NCBI RefSeq assembly: GCF_022376835.1 | Contig: NZ_CP084606.1 | Coordinates: 3,154,739 to 3,218,738, forward strand | Direction of reading: 5' to 3' | DNA from: Brucepastera parasyntrophica | GTDB taxonomy: Bacteria > Spirochaetota > Spirochaetia > Treponematales > Treponemataceae | Length of the DNA stretch: 64,000 nucleotides | Part shown: in pieces, positions 24,482 through 34,560 of the stretch | Layout: every line of letters begins with the position of its first letter | How positions within the stretch are numbered: position 1 is the first letter of the stretch | The notes under the pieces: generated by a model | What the model was told of the DNA's origin: nothing | Seen by the model: the letters and a program-made list of their open reading frames with translations, nothing else | The model's database searches: none | Program-made: the position numbers and the translations under genes

Positions 24482-26994
24482 ATGTTTAAAAATATGAGCG
24501 TACAGATAAAGCTTTTCATCTTTGTAGCCATAGTCGTGGTAATATCTTTTGTGGCTGTCGCGCTGCTTGTTTCCGACCGGAGCATTGAGATGGCAAAGGA
24601 AGACGCCTTCACTCTTGCCAGGGAAATGGCGGAAAAATACAAAAACGAGATTATGGCGGAGCTTCAGGGCGCGCGTGTAACTTCGGAAACGCTTAAAGCT
24701 GTTTTGGAAACACTGAAAGACCATGATATTACCGACCGTGACATGATAAATGATATGCTGCGGAAAGCGCTTGAGCAGAAAGAGTATATCACCGCTTTTT
24801 GTGTCGCCTATGATCCCAATATGCTGGACGGCAGGGACGCGGAATATGCTGGACAGGCGCCATATGATGAAACCGGAAGATTCGCGCCTTACTGGAACAA
24901 GCTGGGCAGCAACATTGACGCGGAGCCTCTGCTCGATATAGATGCGCAGGACTGGTATATCGTTCCGAAAGGAAACAAAAAAGAGTATATAACAAACCCT
25001 TATCCCTTTCATGTCCAGGGGCAGGATGTTATGCTCGCCAGTTTCATTTTTCCCCTTATCCATGACGGCGAATTTATCGGCATTATCGCTTCCGACATTG
25101 TTCTTGATAAACTCCAGGAGATGGTGTCCCAGGTAGATACACGGGGTATGGGAGAGTACACAGCGGTTTTTTCAAATTCCGGCGCGGTCGTGGCACACCC
25201 GGACAAGCAGTATCTCGGAAAGACAATTGGCGAGCTGCTGCTTTATGACATGCTTATATCCCATCCTGATAAAATCGGTCCGGCAGTCCGGTCCGCAAAT
25301 ACATATATTCAAAACCATCCGCTGCCCGGTTCGCCTGACGAAGCGCAAATGAGAAAACATGAAAACACGGTGCAGTTTGTTGCCGGCCTGCTGGCATATT
25401 CGTCCGGTCAGAATAGAGCGAAACCTGACCTGAGTCTGCTCACGCCTGTTTTGGCCGGTGAAATGCTTGAGACCGATCCTGACCGGCTTGAATATGTGCG
25501 CGAAGTATCCTCTGCCATAGGAAATGGTGAACTGTATATTTCCAGCAATAATGATTACTATACTGTATACATGCCGATACGTTTCAGCGAAGACACAAAT
25601 CCCTGGTCTGTCGCTGTCAGTATTCCCATGCCGGAAGTACTGAAGGTTTCAAATAATATCCGGAACTATGTTATCATTGTGTGCGCCATCTCGGTATGCG
25701 TGATTGCTTTTATCATCTATCTGATATCAAAAAGTATTACCAGACCCATACTGACACTCGCGGGAGCGGCTAAACAGCTGGGCGAGGGTAATCTGAATGT
25801 GGAAGTACCGCTCGTCCAAAACAACAAAGAGATTGGTATTTTATCGAATGCCTTCAGGGTTATGGTCGAAAGGATCGACGGACTGATAAGAAAACTCCAG
25901 AATAACGCGAAAGAACTGGAGGAAAAAAATGTCCATCTGAACAATCTGAATGAAATGCTGATCGCAACGAACCATGTGGCGGAAACCATTCTGAATGTGG
26001 AATACCAGCAGTTTCAGGATGTTCTGCATCAATCACTGCGTATACTGGGAAAAAGCGCGGGGGCTGAGGGTGTGTCGATCTGGCAGAATTTTACCTATCC
26101 GGACGGTAAAACATACGGACGGCGGCTGTCGGCGTGGATCACAGGGCAGTCCAATCAATATATGAATGCTGAATCTGTTATTGATCCCGACGAACTTCTG
26201 CCCGGCTGGCGCCAGCAGGGCAAAATAAAAGGGAACGGCGGCAGCACAGTGCTGGATGGGAGCGCATTTTTACACCGTACCGACTCACTCCTGCACGCAG
26301 GTTCTCTTTTCTTCATCCCGCTTGTATTGCATGATTCCGGCTGGGGATTTATTGCCTTTTCCTACAAAGCGGAACAGTATGACTTACCGCGCGACGTGTC
26401 TGAAATACTCCGTTCCGGTGGAATGATGATCGCGTCGGCAATTATACAAAACCAGATTTCCGAAGATCTCGAGGAAGCGGAGGCAATGGCAGCGACTGAT
26501 TCACTTACCGGTCTGACTAACCGCAATGGTTTCCTGTTCAGGGCGTCCTCTATTTATACAACGAGCAAGGAAAAACATTCTCCATTATCGCTCCTGTTTT
26601 TTGATCTTGACCACTTTAAACGAATCAATGACCAATACGGGCATCCATTCGGAGATGAAGTTTTGAAGGCTTTTGCGGCGGTGGTCAAACAGGAAACACG
26701 GTTGGATGATGTATGCTGCCGGTACGGCGGGGAGGAGTTTATCCTGCTGTGCAATAACTGTGATGCCTCCGGGGACAGGCAACTGCGAACAGGATACTGG
26801 AAGCTGTCCGGAATATCCGTCTTCCGGATATCCCTGAGTTTAGTTTTACCGTCAGCATTGGTATGATATCAGCCATTCCGGGCAAAAAGGATACCTTAAA
26901 TGGATATATCCAGAAGGCTGACAGCGCGCTTTACATGGCAAAAAATAACGGCCGTAACCAAATCATGGTTTATTCAAAACAGGAAAAACAGTGA
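24482..26994 (+). CDS. Diguanylate cyclase with sensor, HAMP, GAF and GGDEF domains (one frameshift)
   Basis: Makes c-di-GMP. About 837 residues after repair. Membrane helix at about residues 10-30, a large extracytoplasmic dCache-like sensor (about 35-390), second helix at about 397-418, HAMP (about 420-470), a coiled linker, a GAF-like region (about 500-650) and a GGDEF domain. The active site reads RYGGEEF and is preceded five residues earlier by RLDD, a full product-inhibition (I) site, so the enzyme should be active and feedback-inhibited. A frame change at about 26780-26785 needs one added base (a G after CTG). The end then runs SIGMISAIPGKKD...ADSALYMAKNNGRNQ to TGA 26992-26994, the normal GGDEF tail. 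The ribosome site AGGTGA precedes the ATG. Confidence 0.92.
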
Positions 26995-27363
26995 ATAAAT
27001 CTATCAAGGATGGTTTCTTTATTCGTCGGCGATGATCCGTCTGGAAGACAGAGCTACCTGTTGGAATAAAAAATATGGCAGGAAAAATGACATCGAACAG
27101 AATAACTATACGTATGGGCGAAAAACAAAATCCGGTTTTGGGCGGCGGGGCCGGATAACAGGTATCTAACAGATGCTTTCTGTTATCCGGAAGAAAAACC
27201 AAACTTATTCAGTTTTTTTTACTATTGCGGCTAAACAAGTTTTTATGGCGGCAGGCTGGGGAAACTCCGTTTCGTTAATTAATAAAAGCCTGTGTCTATG
27301 CCATGAAGAAAGGTTTTAAGCTTCGGCCCGCAGATTAAGAGCGAAGCTGAAGGGAGCTGCCCG
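26995..27363. other. 369-base gap holding a tRNA-like scrap
   Basis: No gene is seen. The frame of the following RND fragment is closed by stops at about 27280 and 27302. The notable item is a 21-base stretch at 27321-27341, described separately. Confidence 0.55.
27321..27341 (-). repeat. Partial copy of the tRNA-Lys anticodon/T-arm region
   Basis: This 21-base stretch matches 31264-31284 inside the tRNA-Lys(CTT) gene in the same orientation, with only two differences (G for A at both). It covers the 3' side of the anticodon arm, the variable loop and the start of the T arm. It sits 23 bases before the point where homology of the truncated RND gene begins. It may be a relic of recombination at a tRNA gene. 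It also forms a small stem GCTTCG/CGAAGC. Confidence 0.4.
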
Positions 27364-27582
27364 GTGAAACTAAAGGCAATTCTGATGAGCAATATAGCGA
27401 TCATCCTGGGCATGGTTCCCATGGCTATGGGAATAGGCGCATCTCTGGCGGAAATACGTCAGCCCATGGGCGTTGTCATTATCGGCGGAATCATTTCCTC
27501 TACCGTTCTGACACTCTGGTTTATCCCCGCAATAGAATACTTGGTAAGCCGCCGCAGCCGGCTTGAAGGAAGGACTATATGA
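27364..27582 (+). pseudogene. C-terminal remnant of an RND-family efflux pump
   Basis: Only about 72 residues remain of a protein that is normally about 1,030. LKAILMSNIAIILGMVPMAM, E-I-R-Q-P-M and GGIISSTVLTLWFIPAIEYL match the last two membrane helices of HAE1/AcrB-type pumps (usual pattern RLRPILMT...GM.P...G....MRQPMA...IGG...ST.LTL...P). Upstream there are stops in this frame and no other frame continues the homology, so the loss is a deletion and not a one-base error. The stop overlaps the TolC-like gene start (ATGA), keeping the usual pump-then-outer-channel order. The adaptor gene is also missing. Confidence 0.8.
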
Positions 27583-28933
27583 AATTTGTACATTCGTTAA
27601 ATCGTACATTCCGGCATGTACTTAGCTGTCTGATGGTGCTTTTTATGTTTGGCCAGTCGATCTCCGCTGTTGCGGAGGATTATAACCTGGAAACATATCT
27701 GGAAAGGGTCAAGACGAATAATCTTGACCTTGCCGTGGCGGCAAAAGAACTGGAACTTTCCCAGCAGTATGTTAACCAGGCCCGGTCGGCCTTTTTCCCG
27801 GTTATTGCTGCCCAGGGTGGCTATACCCGGAATTTCCTTGACCGTGAAGAGTCCAGGGCTGTTGCCTCCCTGCCCGGCGGTGGTCCCTTGATTTTTCAAA
27901 ACGTGGATGTCAATTATGACAATGAACTGTCCTTCGCAGTTGGACTGAACCAAACAATTTTTGACGCCGGAACTATTGCGGGTTACAACCAGGCAAAAAA
28001 AGGGCAGGCTATCCAGCAACAGGCCACGGAAAGTAAACGGCAGAATATCATCACCATCGCAAAAAAATGTATATACAGAACCAGCTGGCGCAAAGTCTGG
28101 TAAGCATTCTGGAAAGTTCCGAACAGATCAGCCTGGAGATATACCAGAGCACCGAAGGGAAATTCCAGGCTGGGGCGGCCACAGAACTTGAGCTGCTCAT
28201 GGCAGAAGTAGACTGGAAGAACAGAATTCCCCAAACTATGGAAGCCCGGAAAAATGCCGACACGGCCATGATAGCGTTTAAGAAACTGGCGGGTATTCCT
28301 CTTACGGAAACCGTGAATCTTACTGAAACCAGAGAAAGCCTTCCTCCTCTTCCTGATCCCCAAAGTCTGGAACATAGCCTGTCTATGCGTCCCGATTACC
28401 ATGCCCTTGTTCTCTCCCGGGAACTGGTGGATATAGAAAAGAAGGCTGCGCTGGGCGCCTTCATGCCTAAACTGACCGGCGGTTTCTCCTATGCCCTCGG
28501 CGGTATGGGAAACGGCCGTTCCCTGACAAGGGGGTATGATTTTTCACTTTTGAATCTCGATCTTACCCTGACTGTACCTCTCTTTACCGGAGGCTACCGC
28601 CTTTCCAAAGTACAGGAAGCCCGGCTGGAACAGGAGAAGGCTGAACTTTCCCTGACCAGAAAACGGGACTCTATTGAAAGTGAGTTTCTTGAAATCCGGC
28701 TTCGTCTTAATGAAGCGGCCGAACGGGTTAAGACAGCCGAACTCACCGAAAGTATGGCCCAGCGGGCGGTAACCCTTTCCCGGAACGCCTATGCTAACGG
28801 ACTGGTGACCCAGCTTTCGGTGAACCAGGCCATCGACAACCTGAGCCAGGCAAGCCTTGGCTACCGGAATGCCATCTACGAATATCTGGTTGCCTGTTAT
28901 GACTGGGAACTGGCTACAGGCATGGTGAAATAA
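27579..28933 (+). CDS. TolC-like outer-membrane efflux protein (one frameshift)
   Basis: About 451 residues after repair. Signal peptide in the first ~30 residues (hydrophobic run, then SAVAEDYNLETYL). Two outer-membrane efflux protein repeats follow, rich in long amphipathic helices and with the paired halves expected of a TolC-fold trimer channel. A frame change at about 28063-28068 (run of seven A) is cured by one added A, giving ITIAKKMYIQNQLAQSLV. It begins inside the last codon of the RND remnant, so the two were once one efflux operon. With the pump gone, this channel may serve another transporter or be dispensable. Confidence 0.88.
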
Positions 28934-29031
28934 ATATGGGAAGAACCCTTGTTTGGACAGTTTCAACAGGGGGTAGTATTCGTTTCCTGCATCACCTGTT
29001 TGAAATATATTGACTTATTGTACCATCTGTA

Positions 29032-29047
29032 TTTACTCTAGAGTAAA
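29032..29047. promoter_or_regulatory. Perfect 16-bp palindrome upstream of the nitroreductase gene
   Basis: TTTACTCTAGAGTAAA. The ACTCTAGAGT core resembles operators bound by MerR-family activators. It lies about 110 bases before the nitroreductase start. No MerR gene is in the window, so the regulator is unknown. Confidence 0.5.
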
Positions 29048-29156
29048 GAGCATTATATGAGCAACACTTTTGTTTTCATGAAAGGGTGAAAATATGGAAT
29101 ATTCCCGTAAACCGGGGTGATACTATTTCCTGTTTTTAAATAAAGGAGTTTCAGTC

Positions 29157-29867
29157 ATGGATTTATACCATTCAATAGCGCAGCGCAAGTCATGCCGGAA
29201 ATATGAAACGCAGCCCCTGGAGCACAGCATTATCAATGAAATTGAAGACGCGATTAAGGGTTTTGATGTGCTTTGTCCTTCTGTACCTCTGGAATACCGT
29301 TTTAGCAAAAAAACAAAAGGCCGTTTCAATGCGGAAGCGCCCCAGTATCTGGTAATCAGCGGACAGGGCAAGGCAGGTGAAATGGAAAATACGGGCTTCC
29401 TGTTTGAGCAGTTGGTATTATGGCTTGACGCCATGGAAATCGGCAGTGTATGGCTCGGGTCATCAAAGGACTTGGAAACACAGAATACAGAGAAAGATAT
29501 TATTACTCTGGCTTTCGGCCGGACAACAGAACAGGTACACCGGACAAAAGACAAGTTTGTTCGAAAACCGATCGGCAAAATCACAAACGCGCCGGATGAT
29601 GTGTGTATTCAGGCCGCCCACCTCGCTCCCTCCGGAGTAAATACCCAGCCGTGGTATTTCGAGAAGAAAGGCGGCAAGGTTATGGTGTATGAACAGAAAT
29701 TAAAACCGCCGGTTTCACTGATGTATAAATTGTCGGATATTGATATGGGAATCGCTCTCTGCCATTACGCGCTTGCGTGTAAAGAAACTGGAAAGCCTTT
29801 CCAGTTCTCCCGGGTAACTGAAATGCCTGCAAAACCAGGCTATCTGCCTTTCGGCATAATTGAGTGA
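29157..29867 (+). CDS. Nitroreductase-family flavoprotein
   Basis: 236 residues. The N-terminus (SIAQRKSCRKYETQPLEHSI) is the FMN-binding start of nitroreductases, and HLAPSGVNTQPWYF is the second conserved patch (A-P-S-x-x-N-x-Q-P-W). The length and divided layout fit the TM1586-type nitroreductase subgroup with two pseudo-repeats. It reduces nitro or other electrophilic compounds with a flavin; the natural substrate is unknown. AAAGGAG precedes the ATG. It is followed 19 bases later by an aldo-keto reductase with ferredoxin clusters, so the two probably form a redox operon under the palindrome at 29032-29047. Confidence 0.88.
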   Translation: MDLYHSIAQRKSCRKYETQPLEHSIINEIEDAIKGFDVLCPSVPLEYRFSKKTKGRFNAEAPQYLVISGQGKAGEMENTGFLFEQLVLWLDAMEIGSVWLGSSKDLETQNTEKDIITLAFGRTTEQVHRTKDKFVRKPIGKITNAPDDVCIQAAHLAPSGVNTQPWYFEKKGGKVMVYEQKLKPPVSLMYKLSDIDMGIALCHYALACKETGKPFQFSRVTEMPAKPGYLPFGIIE

Positions 29868-29886
29868 TACGCTTCCGGAGGATGGC

Positions 29887-31044
29887 ATGCAGTATAGGGT
29901 AAACCCAAAGAACAATGAAGAGATATCCGCGCTGGGCTTTGGCTGCATGCGGTTTCACAAGGACGAAAGGGAAGTGGAACGGCAAATCCGCTATGCCATC
30001 GAGCAGGGTGTCAATTATTTTGACACGGCCTATATGTATGGAAACAGCGAAGCGATTCTGGGCAGAATTCTTTCAAAAGACGGCCTGCGCGAAAAAGTCA
30101 AAATAGCCACTAAAATGCCCTATTACATGGTCAGGAAAAATCAGGATTTCAACAGGTTTTTCAATACCGAGCTGGAACGCCTGCAAACAGATTATATAGA
30201 CTATTACCTTATGCACATGGTAACCGACCTGAAAAGCTGGCGCGGACTCTGTGATCTTGGCATAAGGGAATGGGTTGCTGAAAAAAAAAGCAGCGGCCGG
30301 ATACGGAATATCGGGTTCTCATTCCATGGTGTCCAGTCTGAGTTTTTTGCCCTGCTGGATGACTATGATTGGGATTTTTGTATGATCCAGTTTAATTATC
30401 TTGATGAATACGTTCAGGCGGGGAAGGCCGGGCTTGAATACGCAGGCAGTAAGGGAATCCCCGTCATAGTCATGGAGCCGCTGCGCGGCGGTACTCTGGT
30501 ACAAAAGCTGCCGAAAGAAGCTCTCGATCTTTTGAATCATGCACCGGTCAAGCGTTCACCAGCGGACTGGGGCTTGCGGTGGGTTCTCAATCATCCCCAG
30601 GTACTTTGTGTACTCTCCGGCATGGGAACCCGGCAAATGGTGGAAGAAAACATAGCCACTGCTTCGGATGCATATCCGGATAAACTGACGGAAGAAGAAC
30701 TGACTCTGTACACCGGGGTACGCGATGCAATCCGGGCGGCTACAAAAGTATCCTGCACCGGCTGCGGGTATTGCATGCCCTGCCCGAAAGATGTCAATAT
30801 CCCCATGTGTTTTTCCAGCCTGAATGATACCATGATAAAAGGGAAAATAATGAGCCTGTATTGGTATATCCTCATGACAGCGGAACACAATGCGTCTTTA
30901 TGTGTACAATGCGGTAAATGCGAAAGCCATTGTCCCCAGGCAATCCCGATACGCGAAAAAATGAAACAGGTCCAAAGGGAACTCGAGGGATTCCCGTACA
31001 AACCTATGCGGTTTATTCTTGAGAGAGTGTTAAATAAGGTATAA
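29887..31044 (+). CDS. Aldo/keto reductase with C-terminal double 4Fe-4S domain
   Basis: 385 residues from ATG 29887, chosen because GGAGG sits five bases upstream; a TTG at 29860 is in frame but lacks a ribosome site. The AKR barrel starts with LGFGCMRF and has FDTAYMYGNSE (catalytic D and Y region) and IVMEPLRGG. The C-terminus carries CTGCGYCMPCP and CVQCGKCESHCP, two cysteine sets for 4Fe-4S clusters. This is the common anaerobe AKR-ferredoxin fusion. The substrate is unknown. It should pass electrons between an iron-sulphur carrier and an NADPH-linked site. Confidence 0.92.
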   Translation: MQYRVNPKNNEEISALGFGCMRFHKDEREVERQIRYAIEQGVNYFDTAYMYGNSEAILGRILSKDGLREKVKIATKMPYYMVRKNQDFNRFFNTELERLQTDYIDYYLMHMVTDLKSWRGLCDLGIREWVAEKKSSGRIRNIGFSFHGVQSEFFALLDDYDWDFCMIQFNYLDEYVQAGKAGLEYAGSKGIPVIVMEPLRGGTLVQKLPKEALDLLNHAPVKRSPADWGLRWVLNHPQVLCVLSGMGTRQMVEENIATASDAYPDKLTEEELTLYTGVRDAIRAATKVSCTGCGYCMPCPKDVNIPMCFSSLNDTMIKGKIMSLYWYILMTAEHNASLCVQCGKCESHCPQAIPIREKMKQVQRELEGFPYKPMRFILERVLNKV

Positions 31045-31242
31045 TACAGTTAAAGGAAAAAACGGCGTTGAAAGTACATTCCTGCCGTACCGGTGCAAAA
31101 CATGTCTTTTGCTTTGATATAATGAATAGTTCGATCTGTACGCCGGCATATTGTCTCAATTTTAGAAAAATATTGGCTGCATTTTGGATACACAGGGGTT
31201 TTTCAAAGTACATAAGTCCTTATGTTATAAGGACTTAACATT

Positions 31243-31315
31243 TGAGCCATGAAGGGATCGAACCTTCGACCCACAGATTAAGAGTCTGTTGCTCTACCAG
31301 CTGAGCTAATGGCCC
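31243..31315 (-). tRNA. tRNA-Lys (anticodon CTT)
   Basis: A full cloverleaf can be drawn on the minus strand. Acceptor GGGCCAT pairs with ATGGCTC (one G-U), D arm AGCTC...GAGC, anticodon stem ACAGA/TCTGT with loop CTCTTAA, T arm with GGTTCGATC. The discriminator is A and CCA is not encoded. It reads AAG codons. Confidence 0.95.
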
Positions 31316-31336
31316 GTTTCTAATAACGATAGAAGC

Positions 31337-31365
31337 ATATTATAGTATTATAACTAAAAAGTCAA
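31337..31365 (-). promoter_or_regulatory. Promoter of the tRNA-Lys gene
   Basis: On the minus strand, TTGACT (31360-31365), a 17-base spacer, then TAATAT (31337-31342); an overlapping TATAAT lies at 31339-31344. It is 22 bases before the tRNA 5' end, as expected. Confidence 0.7.
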
Positions 31366-31647
31366 TAATTTTATCAGGGACCGGTACTTTAAAATGCTGA
31401 AGCCTTAATCCCAATAAAAACACGGCAATAGAAAAAATAATGGCTTATATCTTCTTTAAAAGGGATATGATAATTCATAAAAAACTTGATGGTAAGGGCA
31501 GAGAAGGAATTCAGGATTTCCCGGTATAACAGTAACTGCCGCAAAATACAACTGACAGCTTGTTTTCTGAAATACTTCTGTTTTTATGGAACACACCGGT
31601 TCCGGCAAACGACTTGTCCGGTAAGGTCAAGCCGTTTGCGGCGGAAA

Positions 31648-31675
31648 CTGTCCGGAAACCGAAGTTTCCGGACAG
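31648..31675 (-). terminator. Hairpin after the 31685-32983 gene
   Basis: CTGTCCGGAAAC (31648-31659), loop CGAA, then GTTTCCGGACAG (31664-31675), a perfect 12-bp stem. It lies ten bases past the stop. The T-run is short on the minus side (TTT) but longer on the + side, so it could be read either way. Confidence 0.65.
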
Positions 31676-31684
31676 CCCGGGTTT

Positions 31685-32983
31685 TTATTTTTTGATCGTA
31701 GCCATAATACTGAAAGTTGTTGAAAGGAAATCATATGTGGTTGCTGTCGCGGGCGTATTGCCAAAGCTGCTTGATAATTGCATATCAAGTGAAAAAGCCG
31801 GAGTAATATTAAGCGTGCCGCCGATACGTGCAGAGGGAGTCAGCCTGGTCCATGAATGTGACTTTGACTCGGTTTCCGGTGTTCCGTCATCCTTAGTATT
31901 AGTGTAGGTATAGTAGGGGAGTGTCAGCGACAGTCCTCCGTTTAAAGTAAATACTTCTGGTTTGACCTTAAATGAAAATCCTGCTCCTATACTTGGCGCT
32001 ACATAGGCGCTGAAGTAGGTTTGAGTATCGCCTTTAACACTGGTTGTTGAGCCGGGCATTTCTGTAACAGTCGTCGGCGTCTCTTTTGCGGAAGTCAGTG
32101 TGACATACAGATTCGCGGCAATTCCCGATGAAAAACGTTCATTCATTTCATAAATATACCTGTATCTGAAGGACAGTCCGTTTATCATATTGGAACTGTC
32201 GATTTCACCCGAGACTGTTGTATTGCCGATAACCATTTCACCGTTAGAACTTGGATAAATAACAAAGGCGGGCAGATAATAGAATGAAAGAATCGACTGA
32301 CCTTTTCCTTTCCGTTCAAGTTCAAAGTCTGTGCCTAATCTGAAACTCAGTGTTGAAAGGTTTCCGTTCGTCAGTATGTAATCATCTGAATTGGTAGCGC
32401 TGTATTTTACCTTGTTCATTGCCAGATAGTATTCCACGCCCGCTTCGGGTTTCAGTAGTCCGCCGCCCAGTCCAAAGTTTTTTCCCCAGGTCAGCCCGAT
32501 GCGAATATCTCCTGTGGTTGTATCAGTGACATTTACGCCTGTTTCGTCCGTATCCGTTCCGAGGCCGGTTAAGCCGATATCCAGACGGAACGCGCCGAAT
32601 ATGTCATTTCCCCAGAGGGCTGCAATATAATTCCCCCACAGAATACCGGTATCTGCCGGGTCCTGCCTGACGGAGGTTCCCGCTGTCTCAACTGTCGTTT
32701 TGGCGGAATTTCCGCTCAGCAGGTTCCCGCTGTAATAAAGCCCGATATAATTGTTTCCGAAGTTTTTCGCGAAACCAGCGGTAAGGCTGTCGGCAAATCT
32801 GATGAATGAAAAGAAATTTTCCATCTCAACCTTTTTAAAGTCATTAACATCCATATAGAAATCCGTATCGGTTTCAATAACCGTTGCGGTGGATGAATTT
32901 GTATAAGAAGACTGCGCAGTCAGCGGCGCCGTAAAAACAAATATGCTTAATATTGCGCAAAGTAAATATATGTGCGATTTCAT
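31685..32983 (-). CDS. Secreted, probably outer-membrane beta-barrel protein, paralogue 1
   Basis: 432 residues with a clear signal peptide (MKSHIYLLCAILSIFVFTAP...AQ). The mature part is rich in alternating aromatic/polar strands ending in aromatic residues and turns, as in barrel proteins (GFAKNFGNNYIGLYYSGNLL, YIYEMNERFSSGIAANLYVT). It ends in a TFSIMATIKK strand. It is paralogous to the gene just upstream at 33002-34390. Shared blocks include the N(N)YIGL(Y/F)Y motif, QDPADTGI, a DIG-GL-D block and PEVF-LN-G-SL/SLRIP-YTYT. I do not recognise a named family. It is probably a porin-like or surface protein expanded in this lineage. There is an 18-base gap to its partner. Confidence 0.75.
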   Translation of the reverse strand: MKSHIYLLCAILSIFVFTAPLTAQSSYTNSSTATVIETDTDFYMDVNDFKKVEMENFFSFIRFADSLTAGFAKNFGNNYIGLYYSGNLLSGNSAKTTVETAGTSVRQDPADTGILWGNYIAALWGNDIFGAFRLDIGLTGLGTDTDETGVNVTDTTTGDIRIGLTWGKNFGLGGGLLKPEAGVEYYLAMNKVKYSATNSDDYILTNGNLSTLSFRLGTDFELERKGKGQSILSFYYLPAFVIYPSSNGEMVIGNTTVSGEIDSSNMINGLSFRYRYIYEMNERFSSGIAANLYVTLTSAKETPTTVTEMPGSTTSVKGDTQTYFSAYVAPSIGAGFSFKVKPEVFTLNGGLSLTLPYYTYTNTKDDGTPETESKSHSWTRLTPSARIGGTLNITPAFSLDMQLSSSFGNTPATATTYDFLSTTFSIMATIKK

Positions 32984-33001
32984 GTTTTTCCCTCCTTTCT
33001 C

Positions 33002-34390
33002 TTACATTTTCAGTGTCGCGATAAGCGATATGCGGGAAAGATCAATATAGCTGTTTCTGGCGTTATTATTGCCTATATTGAAATACGAACACAGATCAAA
33101 GGCAAAGTACTCATTTATATTGAATGTAGCGCCCGCGCTGACCGTTGTGCTGAAGCCGTCCCATGTATGGGTTTTTGTCGTGGTGACTATATCCGCCGCC
33201 TCGTCATTTTCTTCTTCCGATGTATATGTATAGGTCGGTATGCGCAGGGAGAATCCGGCGTTGAGGCTGAATACTTCCGGCTTGACCCAGTACATAAAGG
33301 CCCCGCTTACGGAAGGACGGATTGTCATGCTGAATTCTTTTATAACCGGTTCTTCGTTCAGTATCGTACTCCCTACTTTTGTTACGTCCGCAGTTTCCTG
33401 GGAAAAGATAACCGCCTGGCCGTCAATACTGAAACCTGCCGAAAAACGTTCGGAAACGGTAAATGTTTTTTTATACCTCAGATTGATATAATGTCTCATA
33501 TCCTTTGAGCCGTCATTTGTTCCGATCGTCGGATCTCCTCCGGCGGCAAGTTTGTTTTCCTCATAAAAATCAGGATAGAAATAATACAGCAGACGGTAAT
33601 CCGCGGAAAAAACGGATACCGAGTTATCTTCTTTCACGGATTCAAAAGCCACGCCGGCAATTGCCTGGAGAATGGAGCGGGTCCCGTAAAACGTCGCTCC
33701 GCTGTAATAACCGTATTCCGTATCCGTATCGGTTCCGGCCGCCGTAGTTGTTTCGGTTTCGATTTTATTCATATCCAGATAATACGCGGCGCCGATTTTC
33801 GGTTTGAATACAATACTTCCCATGTTGAGACTGTGTCCCCAGGTCAGTCCGAAATTCATTGCGCCGGTTGTGGTCACTGTTTTTACCGAGTCTGTTGTTG
33901 TGGTTTCAACCAGGTCCGTATCTTTATCCAGTCCCAGAATGCCTATATCAAGTTTGATGCCGCCAAGCACTTCATTCCCGAAGAGAATCGCGAATGTATT
34001 GTCCCAGGTTATTCCGGTGTCGGCCGGGTCCTGCTGGAGCGTCGTGCCGCCGGTGGTGGTAAAATATGTATTGCTGTTACCAAACCACATGGAGCCGTTA
34101 TAGAAAAGCCCCAGATAGTTATTGCCCAGACGCTGCGCATAACCTGCCGAAAAGGTCGGATTATTCTGGTTATAGGCCGCTCCGGTAAAGGCAAACCGTT
34201 TTTCCATATCTATTGTGGAAAAATAATTTACGTCAATAATTGAGTCCACATCATTTCTGAATATACCGAAGGTCGATCTGTTCAGATTTGATACTGTGGA
34301 AACCTGCGGGTCCCTTTCCTGGGCGGACAGGGCCGGCAAAAAAAATACTGCCATTAGTAATATACCAGACAGCAATATCCGAATTTTCAT
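33002..34390 (-). CDS. Secreted, probably outer-membrane beta-barrel protein, paralogue 2
   Basis: 462 residues, signal peptide MKIRILLSGILLMAVFFLPALSAQ in pattern (KIR, hydrophobic core, LSAQ cleavage). Body and C-terminus are barrel-like, with many TTTT/TDTD turns and a final ISLIATLKM strand. It is similar along most of its length to the protein encoded by the next gene and is probably its tandem duplicate. It is the first gene of the pair; a -10-like TATACT on the minus strand lies near 34453. Function unknown. Confidence 0.75.
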   Translation of the reverse strand: MKIRILLSGILLMAVFFLPALSAQERDPQVSTVSNLNRSTFGIFRNDVDSIIDVNYFSTIDMEKRFAFTGAAYNQNNPTFSAGYAQRLGNNYLGLFYNGSMWFGNSNTYFTTTGGTTLQQDPADTGITWDNTFAILFGNEVLGGIKLDIGILGLDKDTDLVETTTTDSVKTVTTTGAMNFGLTWGHSLNMGSIVFKPKIGAAYYLDMNKIETETTTAAGTDTDTEYGYYSGATFYGTRSILQAIAGVAFESVKEDNSVSVFSADYRLLYYFYPDFYEENKLAAGGDPTIGTNDGSKDMRHYINLRYKKTFTVSERFSAGFSIDGQAVIFSQETADVTKVGSTILNEEPVIKEFSMTIRPSVSGAFMYWVKPEVFSLNAGFSLRIPTYTYTSEEENDEAADIVTTTKTHTWDGFSTTVSAGATFNINEYFAFDLCSYFNIGNNNARNSYIDLSRISLIATLKM

Positions 34391-34560
34391 ACATTACCCC
34401 TTACATATCAAAAATATAAGGCATCCCGGCTATTGGAGATGCCACTGAATACAGTATAGCAGGTTTTTTCCAAAAAAAAGGGAAAAAAACAACTCGGAAG
34501 GAAAAAAATTACAATATTTCAGACTCAAAAAATATTTTGTGAAAACCAATACATTTTTTT

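Larger units (their letters stand above)
31316..31684. other. Gap of about 370 bases between tRNA-Lys and a secreted-protein gene
   Basis: Apart from the tRNA promoter (31337-31365) and the hairpin at 31648-31675, nothing is seen. The + strand open frames here are short and lack ribosome sites. Confidence 0.5.

Noticed and set aside
26963..27202. 79-codon minus-strand frame after the GGDEF gene
   Set aside because: No ribosome site and it overlaps the end of the repaired GGDEF gene; composition is not protein-like.
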